Below, piece by piece: positions 40,285-50,112 of a stretch of 64,000 nt of DNA. The notes below the pieces were generated by a model. That model was not told the origin of the DNA and ran no database searches. It worked only from the letters and a program-made list of their open reading frames with translations. Where the stretch lies: assembly GCA_031288555.1 (NCBI GenBank), contig JAITRE010000001.1:26763-90762 (forward strand), in the 5' to 3' direction. This DNA comes from Oscillospiraceae bacterium. GTDB lineage: Bacteria > Bacillota > Clostridia > Oscillospirales > Acutalibacteraceae. Positions within the stretch are counted from its first letter, which is position 1. The number at the start of each line of letters is the position of its first letter. Position numbers and translations under genes: made by a program.

Positions 40285-40566
40285 ATGAACAAAACAGAAT
40301 TGATTACATCTGTGGCGAACAAAGCAAAACTAACGAGGAAAGACTCAGAAAAGGCGGTTGTTGCTGTGATTGACTCTATTGTTAAAGCGGTTGGCAAGGG
40401 GGAGAAAGTTCAGTTAATTGGGTTTGGGACTTTTGGGGTTCGCCACAGAAGCGAAAGGAAGGGCAGAGATCCTCGAAACAACAAAACAATAACAATTAAG
40501 GCGTCTAGAGTTCCTGTGTTTAAGGCGGGAAAACAATTTAAAGAAAGCGTCTCTAAGCACAAGTGA
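40285..40566 (+). CDS. hup: DNA-binding protein HU
   Basis: 93 residues, the standard HU/IHF fold: MNKTELITSVANKAKLTRKD, LIGFGTFGVRHRSERKGRDPRNN and SRVPVFKAGKQFKESV. The RNPxT-like arm tip (RDPRNNKTI) carries the proline that bends DNA. Strong AGGAGG precedes the ATG. HU compacts the nucleoid and helps origin opening; here it lies 3 kb from oriC. The next gene is convergent with only 19 bp between stops. Confidence 0.96.
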   Translation: MNKTELITSVANKAKLTRKDSEKAVVAVIDSIVKAVGKGEKVQLIGFGTFGVRHRSERKGRDPRNNKTITIKASRVPVFKAGKQFKESVSKHK

Positions 40567-40585
40567 TGTTTTGCCACGCATTTGG

Positions 40586-43500
40586 TTATGATTCTTTTGA
40601 TTCTTCCAAAAACCAAAGGGTGAAGTCTTTTGCGTTTTTTTCTGTGTCAAAAAAACCACCTTTTTCATGCAGTTTTTTTAGATTTGCTTCGATAAAACCA
40701 TCAATTTCATTTTCATCATCTTTTAGGCCCTCAATAACTTCGATGATTCTATTTGCTGTTTTTGTTTCTTCGTATGCCCAGTCAGCGTTTGATTTTATTG
40801 GGTTTCCTGCGAGGTTGGTTACCCCTTTGATTATTTCATCTGGATTTAGTCTGTTTCTATAACTTAATCCCAGTAATTTGTCGCCGGTAGCGCTTCTTGC
40901 ATCATTGTATAAAAACGCAAGGCTTTTTGAGTCGTCATCGATATTTACACTAAATCTTTTTCCATCAAATGTTGTTTTGTCCGGGAAACGTTTTTCCAGT
41001 GAGATTACCGCATCTTCTCCATAAACGACACTACACAGGTTATTAGCGACTTCTTCGGGTAAGATTTTCATTTCTTGACAAGTTTTTGCAACTTCATGAA
41101 TTTTATCTGCGATCTGAGGGGCAAGTAGACAATAAACGTTTGAACTGCTGTCGTTCGTTAATTTAAGAACCTTTTCCATATATTGTTTGAAATCTTGTAT
41201 ATCTTTAATATGTTTTTCTTTTATCGCTCCTTTTATTGCTTTGATTTCATTCTTAATTTTTTTCTTAAGCACATTTTTTTCTTCTGGGGTGATGTTTTTT
41301 GCAAGTCTAACTTTATTGGTCTGGTTTCCTGCTGTATCAAAGCTACCTGTACTCATGCCTTCAAATATACTGTTTTCTGGGATTGTTGCCTCAATTTTAG
41401 CTTTAAGAGATTTTGCTCCAGCTGATTTATTGTTGGAATTTGTTGCTTTGCCTATTAATGACGGATCATAACCCGATGCTTCGGCGGTTTGAAAGTAATT
41501 TAACATATTTTTCAAACAATAGTCTGCGCTTACTTTTGTTCTGTTCTTGATGATATCAATTGAAGAGTTAATAAATATATTTTTTAGTTTTGCTTCGCCG
41601 CCTTCTTCTTGTATTTGTTTTAAAAAACCAGTAAGGCCAAGAAGAGAATTTACGATATTATTAAATTCAACCTTGGTTACATCCATTGTGGTGTTACTGT
41701 TTATATTGTCAAAAGCGTTGGTTGCTTGAATTAGTTCTAAAGATTTAAAGACGCCCGCAAAAAACCTAATATCTTCTATAATTTTCGATCTATTGCTTGT
41801 ATAACCCTCCCAATTATATGTTTCAGTAAAATTTTTAATTTTTTCTATGACTTCCTTAAAATTCGTCTTGATGGCGACGACGGTAGTGTTAAGACCAAAG
41901 CAAGTATAAGAAACATCAAATTCTTCGCTTTTTATATTTAAAATCTTTTTTATTTTGGATGTGTTTGAAAAAGTTTTGTCTAAGCTGCGCTCGATTAGAG
42001 CCTTTGAAATATCAAATTTAAACTCGAGAAGCGCCTTTATTTCTTGATACAAAGGGCCTTTTTCAGACTCTGAGTGTTCTAAAAATTTGTCTTTAATAAT
42101 ATCAAAACTAAATTTAGAACCCGGAATCGAGATTGGAATTTTGCTGTAAATTTCGCAGAAGTCTCCGATTAAGTCCTCTTTTTTATACTCATTATCAACT
42201 GGCACATCCACAAAAAGTTTACAACAAATTTCTGTGAGCTTTAATGCGTTTATCATTTTTTGTTTTTCTACTCCGTCAACCCCAATATCATCGTTAAGCT
42301 CATATTCTTTAAAACCAAATATTTTAAAAATTTCATTTGCCACGTTTAATTCTTTTAACTGCTCAAACTTGCTGGCGCTCCCCGTGCTTGTTTTTGAAAC
42401 TCTATAAATAACACCAGAAAGAGCTTTAAAAAAATCATCATCTATTTTTAGTTCTCCTAATTTGGTGAAGATTTCTTTAGCATTAAGATCTGCTGCTTTT
42501 CTAAGAATCTCTTTGGAAACAAGATCGCTTATCCCGCCTCCTCCACCACCCTTAAGATTTTCATTAAGTTTTTCAATTGTCCTTTCGTTTGTTTCAATAT
42601 CTTTTTTAAATTTGCTAATTTTACCCGAAAAATCTATAAGATCGGGCAATATAACACCTAACTCTTTAATATCGGGGTCTTCGTTTTTTTGTAAATCATT
42701 AATTGTTTTGTTAACGAAATTTTCGCCAAGTACGTGAAAAGACTCAATGGGACCAGCGAAATATTTAGTAATCTCCTCATCAATTTTTACCAAATTAATG
42801 CCAAGCTTGCGAGACAAACATTTACCGACAAATTGGTATAAATTTGTTTTAAGCTCTTTTTTTTGGAATATGAGCTCGAGCGGTGTGTTTCCAAGTTTGT
42901 CTTTTTTTGTAGTTAAAAGTTTTTTTATTTTCTGCAAAGCTTCGTTAAAACTGGTTTCTATAGGTTGCTTTTTTTTAATAAAATCTTTTTTTTCATTTTC
43001 TAGATCAGTAATTTTTTCGCTTATCTCTTGTTTTCGAGCCTCATCTTTATTTTGAATTTCTGTAAAGTCAAGATCTTCCGCACCCAACCCTTGGTTACTA
43101 AGTTGTTCTATATAAAGAAGATAATTACTCTCGGCCGCATTATCACCAGTGGCTACGTATGAAATTTCTGAATCAAATTTTTCCAACGATTTTTTGGTTT
43201 CCTCCATTTTTTTAATTAGCTCCCTGTTGTTTTTTATATGGTTCCTTTTTTTCAAAAATTCTTTTTTTATTTCTTCAAACTCTGTTTCTCGATTTTTTAA
43301 TATTACACCTTGGTTTTTTAAGACTCCGTAGTACTCAAAAAAGCTCTCAAGACTATTTTTGTATTCATCTGCATCAAAATTAACCTTGTATGAAATTTTT
43401 TTTCCATTTTTTTCTTCCCGGACAAATACACCGCTTCTGCCCTGTTCTACATCACTTTTTATTTCATCAATAACTCCCAAAATTTTATTTTTTGTTTCTT

Positions 43501-44998
43501 CGTTTTCTGATGTTTTTTCATTAATTTTGTCTTGTAATATTACGGTTTGTTCCTTTACTGCTTGCCTACAATTATTAAAATCTTTTAGACTCTTTATTGT
43601 TTTATCTACTTTGACCACAAAACCAGTTTCTATCATTTTTTCGAAATTAAATTGCCTCCCCCCTTTTTTTATCTCAGAAAACTCTTTTTTAATTTTTTCA
43701 AAATTTTGCGCCAATTGTTCGCTAGTTAAAGTTGTTGGTGTTACTTGTAACTGGGTGGCACCCCCCCATATCTTTCCCCCTTGTAGCTTAGGAGGCGGCG
43801 GCGGTGGTGGTGGACCCGACGGATCCCCTACTACTGCTCCTTTCATCAGCGATGGCGGCGGTGGCGGCGGTGGCGGCGGTGGCGGCGGCAAGCTGTTATC
43901 ACCCCCATCGGGGTTTTCTGCTGATTTTTCTTCAAGATTTTCTGCCGATTCTTCTTCTCCCTCCTCTTGATTTAAAATTTCTTTTATTTCTTTTTTTGTA
44001 AACAATCTCTCTTCTTCTGCTTCTTTTTCTTCTTCTTTATTTTCGGGTGTTTCTACTTTTTTTTCAGTGCTTTCTTCTTGCTGTTCAAGAGCTTCTTTTT
44101 TGTTTTCTTCTTCTTGTTTTTCAAAAATCTCTTTTTTGCCCTCTTCTTTTTGTTTGACAGACCTGTGTCCAGCAAAAACACGCAAGTTATTTTTATTTTC
44201 TTTCGTTTTGAAACCAACATTTTGATTTTTACTTGCTATGCTATTTTTGTTTTTATTTTGAAGATTGCTTTCGTCCCTCGATCGAGACATAAGTGACTTA
44301 TTAATATCAACAAAATTTATTTTAGAACTTGCCTTACTTTTGCTGTCAATAAGACTACCCGGACCATCAATTCTCGATGATTTACTAGCGGGTTTTCTTA
44401 TTAATTTGGGAGCATATTGTTGATCTTTGCCAAAACTTCTACCACGCTCTCTAAACACATTAAGAATAGAGGTTTTATTTTTATTTTTCAAATTATTTTG
44501 AGTGTCTTGTTTTTTTATAGACGAATTTAAAAGATTTTGATTTGTTTCCTTTTTTATATTTTTGTTTTCAGAAAAATTGTTTTTATTATTTTGTGATTTT
44601 GTCATAACTTGATTTTGACTTAAAAAACTTGAGCTTTTTAAATTTTGAATTGCTGAACCGCCAAGCGCAGTGAAAATTGATAACGCCGCAACAGAGGCAG
44701 CGCCAAGATTTCTCGGACTAAAAAAACCTCCCCCTGTTATTTCTGCAAGTTTATCATCGCTAAGCTCTTCTTTTAATTCATCTTTTAGTTGAAAAGCAAT
44801 ATACTCTCTTAAACCAAAACTGTAGCCCCCTTTTTTGGCAAAAGGTATAATTTCTTTTGTTATAAAGTTATAAGTGTTTTCGGCACTCATAACTTCACCA
44901 GGATATTTATCGCGCATTTTTTTGATTTCTTGTTTCATTTGTGAGTCTTTGTTAACGGCCACAAAAAAAGCTTGAACCGAACCTTCTTTTTTTTCCAT
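40586..44998 (-). CDS. Giant protein: Nif11-like double-Gly leader, FH1-like polyproline, long helical region
   Basis: 1470 residues; ATG 44998 follows AAGGAGAG. Residues 8-91 resemble the Nif11-type leader (VQAFFVAVNKDSQ, then AKKGGYSF, then ELSDDKLAEITGGG), which in RiPP precursors is cut after Gly-Gly and guides export. Residues about 97-115 are hydrophobic (GAASVAALSIFTALGG). A charged, Asn/Lys/Glu-rich linker runs to 370. Two polyproline runs follow, P12 at 371-382 and P8 at 396-403, like the profilin-binding FH1 segment of formins. Residues 404-1470 are mostly helical/coiled coil with a GGGGGG turn; no FH2 domain can be confirmed by eye. Neighbours give no hint. A secreted host-directed effector is inferred. 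Confidence 0.7.
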   Translation of the reverse strand: MEKKEGSVQAFFVAVNKDSQMKQEIKKMRDKYPGEVMSAENTYNFITKEIIPFAKKGGYSFGLREYIAFQLKDELKEELSDDKLAEITGGGFFSPRNLGAASVAALSIFTALGGSAIQNLKSSSFLSQNQVMTKSQNNKNNFSENKNIKKETNQNLLNSSIKKQDTQNNLKNKNKTSILNVFRERGRSFGKDQQYAPKLIRKPASKSSRIDGPGSLIDSKSKASSKINFVDINKSLMSRSRDESNLQNKNKNSIASKNQNVGFKTKENKNNLRVFAGHRSVKQKEEGKKEIFEKQEEENKKEALEQQEESTEKKVETPENKEEEKEAEEERLFTKKEIKEILNQEEGEEESAENLEEKSAENPDGGDNSLPPPPPPPPPPPPSLMKGAVVGDPSGPPPPPPPPKLQGGKIWGGATQLQVTPTTLTSEQLAQNFEKIKKEFSEIKKGGRQFNFEKMIETGFVVKVDKTIKSLKDFNNCRQAVKEQTVILQDKINEKTSENEETKNKILGVIDEIKSDVEQGRSGVFVREEKNGKKISYKVNFDADEYKNSLESFFEYYGVLKNQGVILKNRETEFEEIKKEFLKKRNHIKNNRELIKKMEETKKSLEKFDSEISYVATGDNAAESNYLLYIEQLSNQGLGAEDLDFTEIQNKDEARKQEISEKITDLENEKKDFIKKKQPIETSFNEALQKIKKLLTTKKDKLGNTPLELIFQKKELKTNLYQFVGKCLSRKLGINLVKIDEEITKYFAGPIESFHVLGENFVNKTINDLQKNEDPDIKELGVILPDLIDFSGKISKFKKDIETNERTIEKLNENLKGGGGGGISDLVSKEILRKAADLNAKEIFTKLGELKIDDDFFKALSGVIYRVSKTSTGSASKFEQLKELNVANEIFKIFGFKEYELNDDIGVDGVEKQKMINALKLTEICCKLFVDVPVDNEYKKEDLIGDFCEIYSKIPISIPGSKFSFDIIKDKFLEHSESEKGPLYQEIKALLEFKFDISKALIERSLDKTFSNTSKIKKILNIKSEEFDVSYTCFGLNTTVVAIKTNFKEVIEKIKNFTETYNWEGYTSNRSKIIEDIRFFAGVFKSLELIQATNAFDNINSNTTMDVTKVEFNNIVNSLLGLTGFLKQIQEEGGEAKLKNIFINSSIDIIKNRTKVSADYCLKNMLNYFQTAEASGYDPSLIGKATNSNNKSAGAKSLKAKIEATIPENSIFEGMSTGSFDTAGNQTNKVRLAKNITPEEKNVLKKKIKNEIKAIKGAIKEKHIKDIQDFKQYMEKVLKLTNDSSSNVYCLLAPQIADKIHEVAKTCQEMKILPEEVANNLCSVVYGEDAVISLEKRFPDKTTFDGKRFSVNIDDDSKSLAFLYNDARSATGDKLLGLSYRNRLNPDEIIKGVTNLAGNPIKSNADWAYEETKTANRIIEVIEGLKDDENEIDGFIEANLKKLHEKGGFFDTEKNAKDFTLWFLEESKES
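43790..43813 (-). repeat. Proline-codon microsatellite (P8)
   Basis: Eight consecutive CCN codons inside the giant gene, a GC-rich trinucleotide tract in an otherwise AT-rich genome. Confidence 0.9.
43853..43888 (-). repeat. Proline-codon microsatellite (P12)
   Basis: Twelve consecutive CCN codons arranged as a CCG-CCG-CCA 9-bp unit repeated four times. Slippage could change its length. Confidence 0.9.
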
Positions 44999-45776
44999 AA
45001 CAACTCTCCTTGCTTTTAATGTAAACAGTCGGCCCCAAAAACTTTATAGTTTAGTGTGGGCTTTGTTTGTTTTTAAAATTTTCGTTGTTAATTATGTTAA
45101 CCAAGTTTTTTTATTTAATGCGTTTAAAAATTGAAATTAAAATAAATTTTGTAAATTGTTAAAAATATCTTCTACTTGCCTTTGCTCTTTGTTGTCCTTT
45201 ATAATGAAAATGTATTTTTTATTGCAAAAATATTATAGGTAAACTGTTTAGTTTTAAAAAAACAGCAAGGAATATAGAAATATTTGACTCAAAACCTATT
45301 TTTTAAAAGAGTTTTGAAAAAATAAAAAATATTTTAGCGGCTGCTAATTTAAGTGTGAAATTCAGCAAATTATAAGTTGTTCCATTTAAACACAAAAACA
45401 TATCTATTGTATTTTGTTTTATAATTTGTATAAGGCGATTGTTTTTGATTGCGAAAAAATTTTTTTAAAATGTTTGTGTTCTATGCTTTATTTTTAAAGT
45501 TAAAATTTAAAAAGTTAAGCCGAAGTTTATGTTTTTCAAGATGTTTGCCCCGAAAGCTACTGTATTTTAAAATTTTATAAACTAAAAAAATACAGTGAGC
45601 GTAAATTTTGATTGTTTTTATTGAAACTATAAATTTGTGAGCGGTATAGTAGTTACTGGTGTTTTTGTAAAATTTTTATTTTTAAATTTTTTGTTTAAAT
45701 TTATTACTGATTTTTTAAAAAACAAAGCTTTTGACGCGGTGCGTTACTTTAACAAAAAAAGAGGTAGGTGACGATT
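44999..45776. other. Gene-free region upstream of two divergent genes
   Basis: About 780 bp holding the leaders of the giant gene and of the membrane protein at 45777. An inverted repeat ACTGTATTTT/AAAATACAGT (45559-45568, 45587-45596) with an 18-nt loop is the only structure noticed. No known riboswitch was recognised. Confidence 0.4.
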
Positions 45777-46313
45777 TTGCAAAATAGTGGCAAAGTAGCT
45801 TTGTGCGGGAGCATAACGGCTCTTAGTTTAGCACTATTATTAATTGCAGGAATATTACCGATAGATACTTACTCTTTACCGGCGGTAGCTGGGAGTGTTT
45901 TTGTGGTTATTGCCATAGAATTTGGTTTTAAGTGGAGTTTAATATCTTTTTTCGCCGTTTCTATTTTATCTTTTCTGTTTGTTCCAAATAAAGAGGTATC
46001 TATTATTTTTATAATGTTTTTTGGTTATTATCCATTTTCAAAAATTTATATCGAAAAAATAAAAAGTAATTTTTTAAAGATTGCAATAAAGCTTTTAATT
46101 TTTAACACTTCTAATATTTTAGAGTTTTTACTTGCTATAAAATTATTTTCTATACCAGAAGAAACTCAAATGATTTTTGGAATTTCCGGACCTATTTTTC
46201 TTTTGTTAGCTGGAAATATAGTATTTTGGTTTTACGACATATTGGTTTTTAATATGATGAGACTATATTTTTTAAAATTTAGAAATAAATTAAAAAAAAT
46301 AATGCATCTTTGA
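45777..46313 (+). CDS. Conserved integral membrane protein, ECF S-component-like
   Basis: 178 residues with five or six hydrophobic spans. The start GKVALCGSITALSLALLLIAGILP and the block SLPAVAGSVFVVIAIEFGFKWSL resemble a family of small membrane proteins of Clostridia that look like S components of energy-coupling-factor transporters; FFGYYPFSKIYIEKI is also typical. Substrate unknown. TTG 45777 is taken as start since AGGTGA lies 5 nt upstream; GTG 45768 is also in frame. If an S component, it could work with the EcfT at 18059. mfd follows after 184 bp. Confidence 0.6.
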   Translation: MQNSGKVALCGSITALSLALLLIAGILPIDTYSLPAVAGSVFVVIAIEFGFKWSLISFFAVSILSFLFVPNKEVSIIFIMFFGYYPFSKIYIEKIKSNFLKIAIKLLIFNTSNILEFLLAIKLFSIPEETQMIFGISGPIFLLLAGNIVFWFYDILVFNMMRLYFLKFRNKLKKIMHL

Positions 46314-46497
46314 GTTTTGTTTTAAAATAGTATTTATGTTTTCAAAAGTTTATTTTTAAAAACACTTTTATATAATTTTAGATAGAAATTTTAAATTATT
46401 AATTTAAAAATACCGTTAAGTACAAACAAAGCTTCATATTTTGTGAAGTTTTGCGCTGTTTGGTTATTTATAACTTAACAAAAAGAGAGTAAGTTTT

Positions 46498-49400
46498 ATG
46501 AATTTTTTAAATAATATATTAAAAAAATCAAATGTTTTTAAAAATATTTGCGACACAATAAACAACAAAAAATTTCCTTTTTGCGTTTCCGGTGTCTCAA
46601 GTGTACACGTTTTGCATTTAGCACATCTTGTTTGCAATGAAAGTAAAAAGATTGTGATTATTACTTACAGCGAAGAAAATGCGCGAAGAATTGTTAATGA
46701 TTTTTTGATTATGGGAAATAAAGCTCTTTTGTTCCCTTTTAAAGATTTTGAGTTTAGAAATTTGCTTTCACAGTCTTATGATATTGAAAAAGAAAGATTA
46801 AGTGTTTTGCACAGCGCAATATGTGAAAAATTTGATGTAATTGTTGCTTGTGTTGACGCTGCGTTGCAACACACTATACCCAAAAATATTTTTGAAGAAA
46901 ATAGTAAAATTTTAAAAACGGGGGAAGAAATATCGCCCGATGAAATTAAAAAATTTTTATTGTTTTTAGGATATTGCGTTTGTGAGCAAGTTGAAACTAA
47001 AGGGCAGTTTTCTTTTAAAGGAGGAATTTTAGATGTTTTTCCTACTGGATACAACGAACCTATTAGAATAGAGTTTTTTGCAGATAAAATACACTCTATA
47101 GCGTTTTTTGATATAAAAACTAAATACAGACAAAAACTCATCGAGAAAATTAAAATTTTTTCAAATAAAGAGATTTTGCTTAGGAATAAAAATGATTTAA
47201 TTAGAAAAATTGAAAATATCATTTCTTTAAAAGATGAAAAAACTCACAAAAATTGTATTGAATTATTAAAAGAAGAACTTTCAAGACTTAAATCTGGTAA
47301 TACTCTCGGATCTTTAGATAAATTTCTTCCCCTTGTTTATAAAAATCCGGCTACTTTATTTTCATATTTTGACAGTTCTATTATTTTTTTTATTTGTGAA
47401 CCTTCAAAAATAAAGAAGTATTTTTTAGCAGAAGACTTTAAAAACAAACAAGATCTTGAACAGTATTTGGAAGAGGGTGTTTTAACAAAAGAACTTTTCA
47501 AATTTTCGGAGGATTTTGAGTATTTTTTAAAATATCTTGCTGACAAAAAGACTGTTTATTTAGAAAATTTTAAAACAAAAGGCTTTGGCGATATGCCCTT
47601 AATTCCCACAATTAATGTTTTTGCAAAAGAAATACCTCCCAAAAACAGTTCTTTTGATTTACTTTGCAAAGATTTAAAATCTGTAAAGGACGGCACCACG
47701 GTAATTTTTGCCGGTAATTCTAAATTCTGCAGAGCTTTGTCAAATGATCTTAATGAATCCGGGTTTAACAGTGTTTATATGGAAAATCCTCAAGATTTAC
47801 CCAAGGGTGTTGTGGTGACACCTGGTGTTTTTTCTTGTGGCTTTTCTTATCCTGAATTAAATTTTTCTTTAATAACTTACAAAAAATTTTCAAAGCCACC
47901 GCAAAGCATAAAACCAAAAGGCTTTAAGTCAATTGGCTCTGTGTGCGAGCTTTCTTGTGGAGAACCCGTTGTTCATGCATCGCATGGCATAGGAATTTTT
48001 CTTGGAATTCACAAAATTAAAATCCAAAATATTGTCAAGGATTATATTTGTATTCAATACGCAAATAACGACACCCTTTATGTTCCTGTTATTCAAATCA
48101 ATATGATTTCTAAGTATATAGGTCCTTCGGGGACTTGTGTTAAGCTTAATAAACTTGGAACAGATGCTTGGAAAAAAGCCAAAAAAAGAGCCTATAAAGC
48201 CACTCGAGAGATTGCAAAGAAACTATTTAAAATATATAAAGAACGAATTAAAACCAAGGGTTTTGCTTTTTCCAAAGACGCTGATTGGCAAAAAGATTTT
48301 GAGTCAAAATTTGAATATGAAGAAACACAAGATCAATTGCGTTGTGTAGACGAAATAAAAAAAGATATGCAAAGTAAAGTACCTATGGATCGTTTGCTTT
48401 GTGGAGATGTTGGATTTGGCAAAACAGAAGTTGCTTTTAGAGCTGCATTTAAATGTGTTTTGGATTCCAAACAATGCGCTATGCTTGCCCCCACAACTAT
48501 TCTTGCTTGGCAGCATTTTTTAACAGCAAAAAAAAGATTTGAAAGCTTTCCTGTTAAAATAGAACTTCTTTCGAGAATTAAAACTCAAAAAGAACAAAAA
48601 GTTATAATTGAAAACTTAAAAAACGGCATTATAGACATAATTATAGGTACACACCGTCTTATACAAAAAGATATTGTTTTTAAAAATCTGGGATTATTAA
48701 TTATAGATGAAGAACAAAGATTTGGTGTTTCTCAAAAAGAAAAATTTAAAGATGTTTACAAAAATGTTGATATTTTAAGTTTGTCGGCAACACCGATACC
48801 CAGAACTTTGAATATGGCTCTTGCCAAAATAAGAGATATGTCGATTATAGAACAAGCTCCCAGAAACAGACAGGTAGTAAAGACTTATGTGATGGAATAT
48901 GACGTAAATATAATATCCGGGGCTATTAAAAAAGAATTAGGCAGAGGTGGACAGGTTTATTTTTTGCATAATAATGTTGAAACAATCGAAAAAACGGCTT
49001 TAAAGTTAAAAAAATTATTGCCAAAAGCTCGCGTATGTGTTGGACACGGAAAACTGTCTGAAAAAGATTTATTAGAAGCTTGGCGGAGAGTTATTGAACA
49101 TGAAGTTGATATTTTTGTCTGCACAACCATAATTGAAACAGGTATAGATGTGCCAAATGTTAATACATTAATAATAGAAAACTCCGATCAAATGGGTCTT
49201 TCTCAACTTTACCAAATAAGAGGCAGAGTTGGTAGGTCATCGCGTCGAGGCTACGCTTATTTTGTTTTTAAAAAAAATAAAATTTTAAAACCCATAGCTG
49301 AAAAAAGGCTTAAGGCTATAAGGGAATTTGTAGAATTTGGCTCTGGGCTTAATATAGCGATGAGAGACCTTGAACTTCGTGGCGCCGGGAACATACTTAG

Positions 49401-49923
49401 CGCAGATCAGCACGGACATATGGCCGATGTTGGGTACGATATGTACATGCGTTTGCTTGCGAATGCTGTAAAAGAGGAGAAAAACGAAGAAAAAGAAGAA
49501 GAGCCCTGCAGCGTCGATCTCTCGGTCAGTACCCACATTCCTGAAGAATATATAGAACGTCTTGAAGATAGGCTCACTGTTTACAAAATGGTTTCAAGCA
49601 TTAAAACAAAACAAGATGCTCAAAATTTTATTGATAAAGTAAAGGATCGTTTTGGCGGCGAAGTTCCTGAACAAATTTACAATTTAATAGACATAGTGTT
49701 AATACGAAATGAAGCTACAAAATTTGGTATTAAAAAGATTAAACAGAAGAAACAAAATATTTTTTTAACCTTCGACGGAGTAAATGAAAATTTAATTCAT
49801 AATTTAGTGAACGACAAAAGAATAAAAATATCAATGAAAAATCCCAAAGAAGAGGAATTAGAGCTAAAAATCAATGAAGATCTTCCTATTAATTTTTTAA
49901 AGCAAAGTTTATTCAAAACATGA
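46498..49923 (+). CDS. mfd: Transcription-repair coupling factor Mfd
   Basis: 1141 residues in the normal order: UvrB-like region (residues 1-330, with GGILDVFPTGYNEPIRIEFF), RNA-polymerase-interacting CarD-like domain (about 480-560, GEPVVHASHGIGIFLGI), RecG-like translocase with GDVGFGKTEVAFRAAF, DEEQRFGVSQKEKF, SATPIPRTLNMAL and DQMGLSQLYQIRGRVGRS, and the C-terminal regulatory domain. It strips stalled polymerase from lesions and brings in UvrA. ATG 46498 follows AGAGAGTAAG. Usual neighbours pth and a peptidyl-prolyl isomerase are missing. Confidence 0.96.
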   Translation: MNFLNNILKKSNVFKNICDTINNKKFPFCVSGVSSVHVLHLAHLVCNESKKIVIITYSEENARRIVNDFLIMGNKALLFPFKDFEFRNLLSQSYDIEKERLSVLHSAICEKFDVIVACVDAALQHTIPKNIFEENSKILKTGEEISPDEIKKFLLFLGYCVCEQVETKGQFSFKGGILDVFPTGYNEPIRIEFFADKIHSIAFFDIKTKYRQKLIEKIKIFSNKEILLRNKNDLIRKIENIISLKDEKTHKNCIELLKEELSRLKSGNTLGSLDKFLPLVYKNPATLFSYFDSSIIFFICEPSKIKKYFLAEDFKNKQDLEQYLEEGVLTKELFKFSEDFEYFLKYLADKKTVYLENFKTKGFGDMPLIPTINVFAKEIPPKNSSFDLLCKDLKSVKDGTTVIFAGNSKFCRALSNDLNESGFNSVYMENPQDLPKGVVVTPGVFSCGFSYPELNFSLITYKKFSKPPQSIKPKGFKSIGSVCELSCGEPVVHASHGIGIFLGIHKIKIQNIVKDYICIQYANNDTLYVPVIQINMISKYIGPSGTCVKLNKLGTDAWKKAKKRAYKATREIAKKLFKIYKERIKTKGFAFSKDADWQKDFESKFEYEETQDQLRCVDEIKKDMQSKVPMDRLLCGDVGFGKTEVAFRAAFKCVLDSKQCAMLAPTTILAWQHFLTAKKRFESFPVKIELLSRIKTQKEQKVIIENLKNGIIDIIIGTHRLIQKDIVFKNLGLLIIDEEQRFGVSQKEKFKDVYKNVDILSLSATPIPRTLNMALAKIRDMSIIEQAPRNRQVVKTYVMEYDVNIISGAIKKELGRGGQVYFLHNNVETIEKTALKLKKLLPKARVCVGHGKLSEKDLLEAWRRVIEHEVDIFVCTTIIETGIDVPNVNTLIIENSDQMGLSQLYQIRGRVGRSSRRGYAYFVFKKNKILKPIAEKRLKAIREFVEFGSGLNIAMRDLELRGAGNILSADQHGHMADVGYDMYMRLLANAVKEEKNEEKEEEPCSVDLSVSTHIPEEYIERLEDRLTVYKMVSSIKTKQDAQNFIDKVKDRFGGEVPEQIYNLIDIVLIRNEATKFGIKKIKQKKQNIFLTFDGVNENLIHNLVNDKRIKISMKNPKEEELELKINEDLPINFLKQSLFKT

Positions 49924-50112
49924 GTTTAAAAAATATATGATGAAAATTTCAAACTAAAATTTTAATTTTCTGATTTATTTAAAGAATTTTTAAAATTAGC
50001 AACGCTTAGGTTTTTAAAACGCTTTCTTTTTTAAAATTTGCTTTTAAAACAAAGCATTGAAATTGACAACCTTAAAACTTCAATGCTACTATTACATTAT
50101 ATTAACACAAGG

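Noticed and set aside
40586..43789. Formin FH2 domain in the giant protein
   Set aside because: Length and helical character would allow it, but none of the FH2 hallmark motifs is clear by eye; left as a question for structure prediction.
43359..43970. 203-codon plus-strand open frame with glycine-rich runs
   Set aside because: It is the antisense shadow of the polyproline-coding part of the giant gene.
49924..50112. T-box leader for glyS
   Set aside because: No AGGGTGGAACC-like T-box sequence or terminator pair is present.
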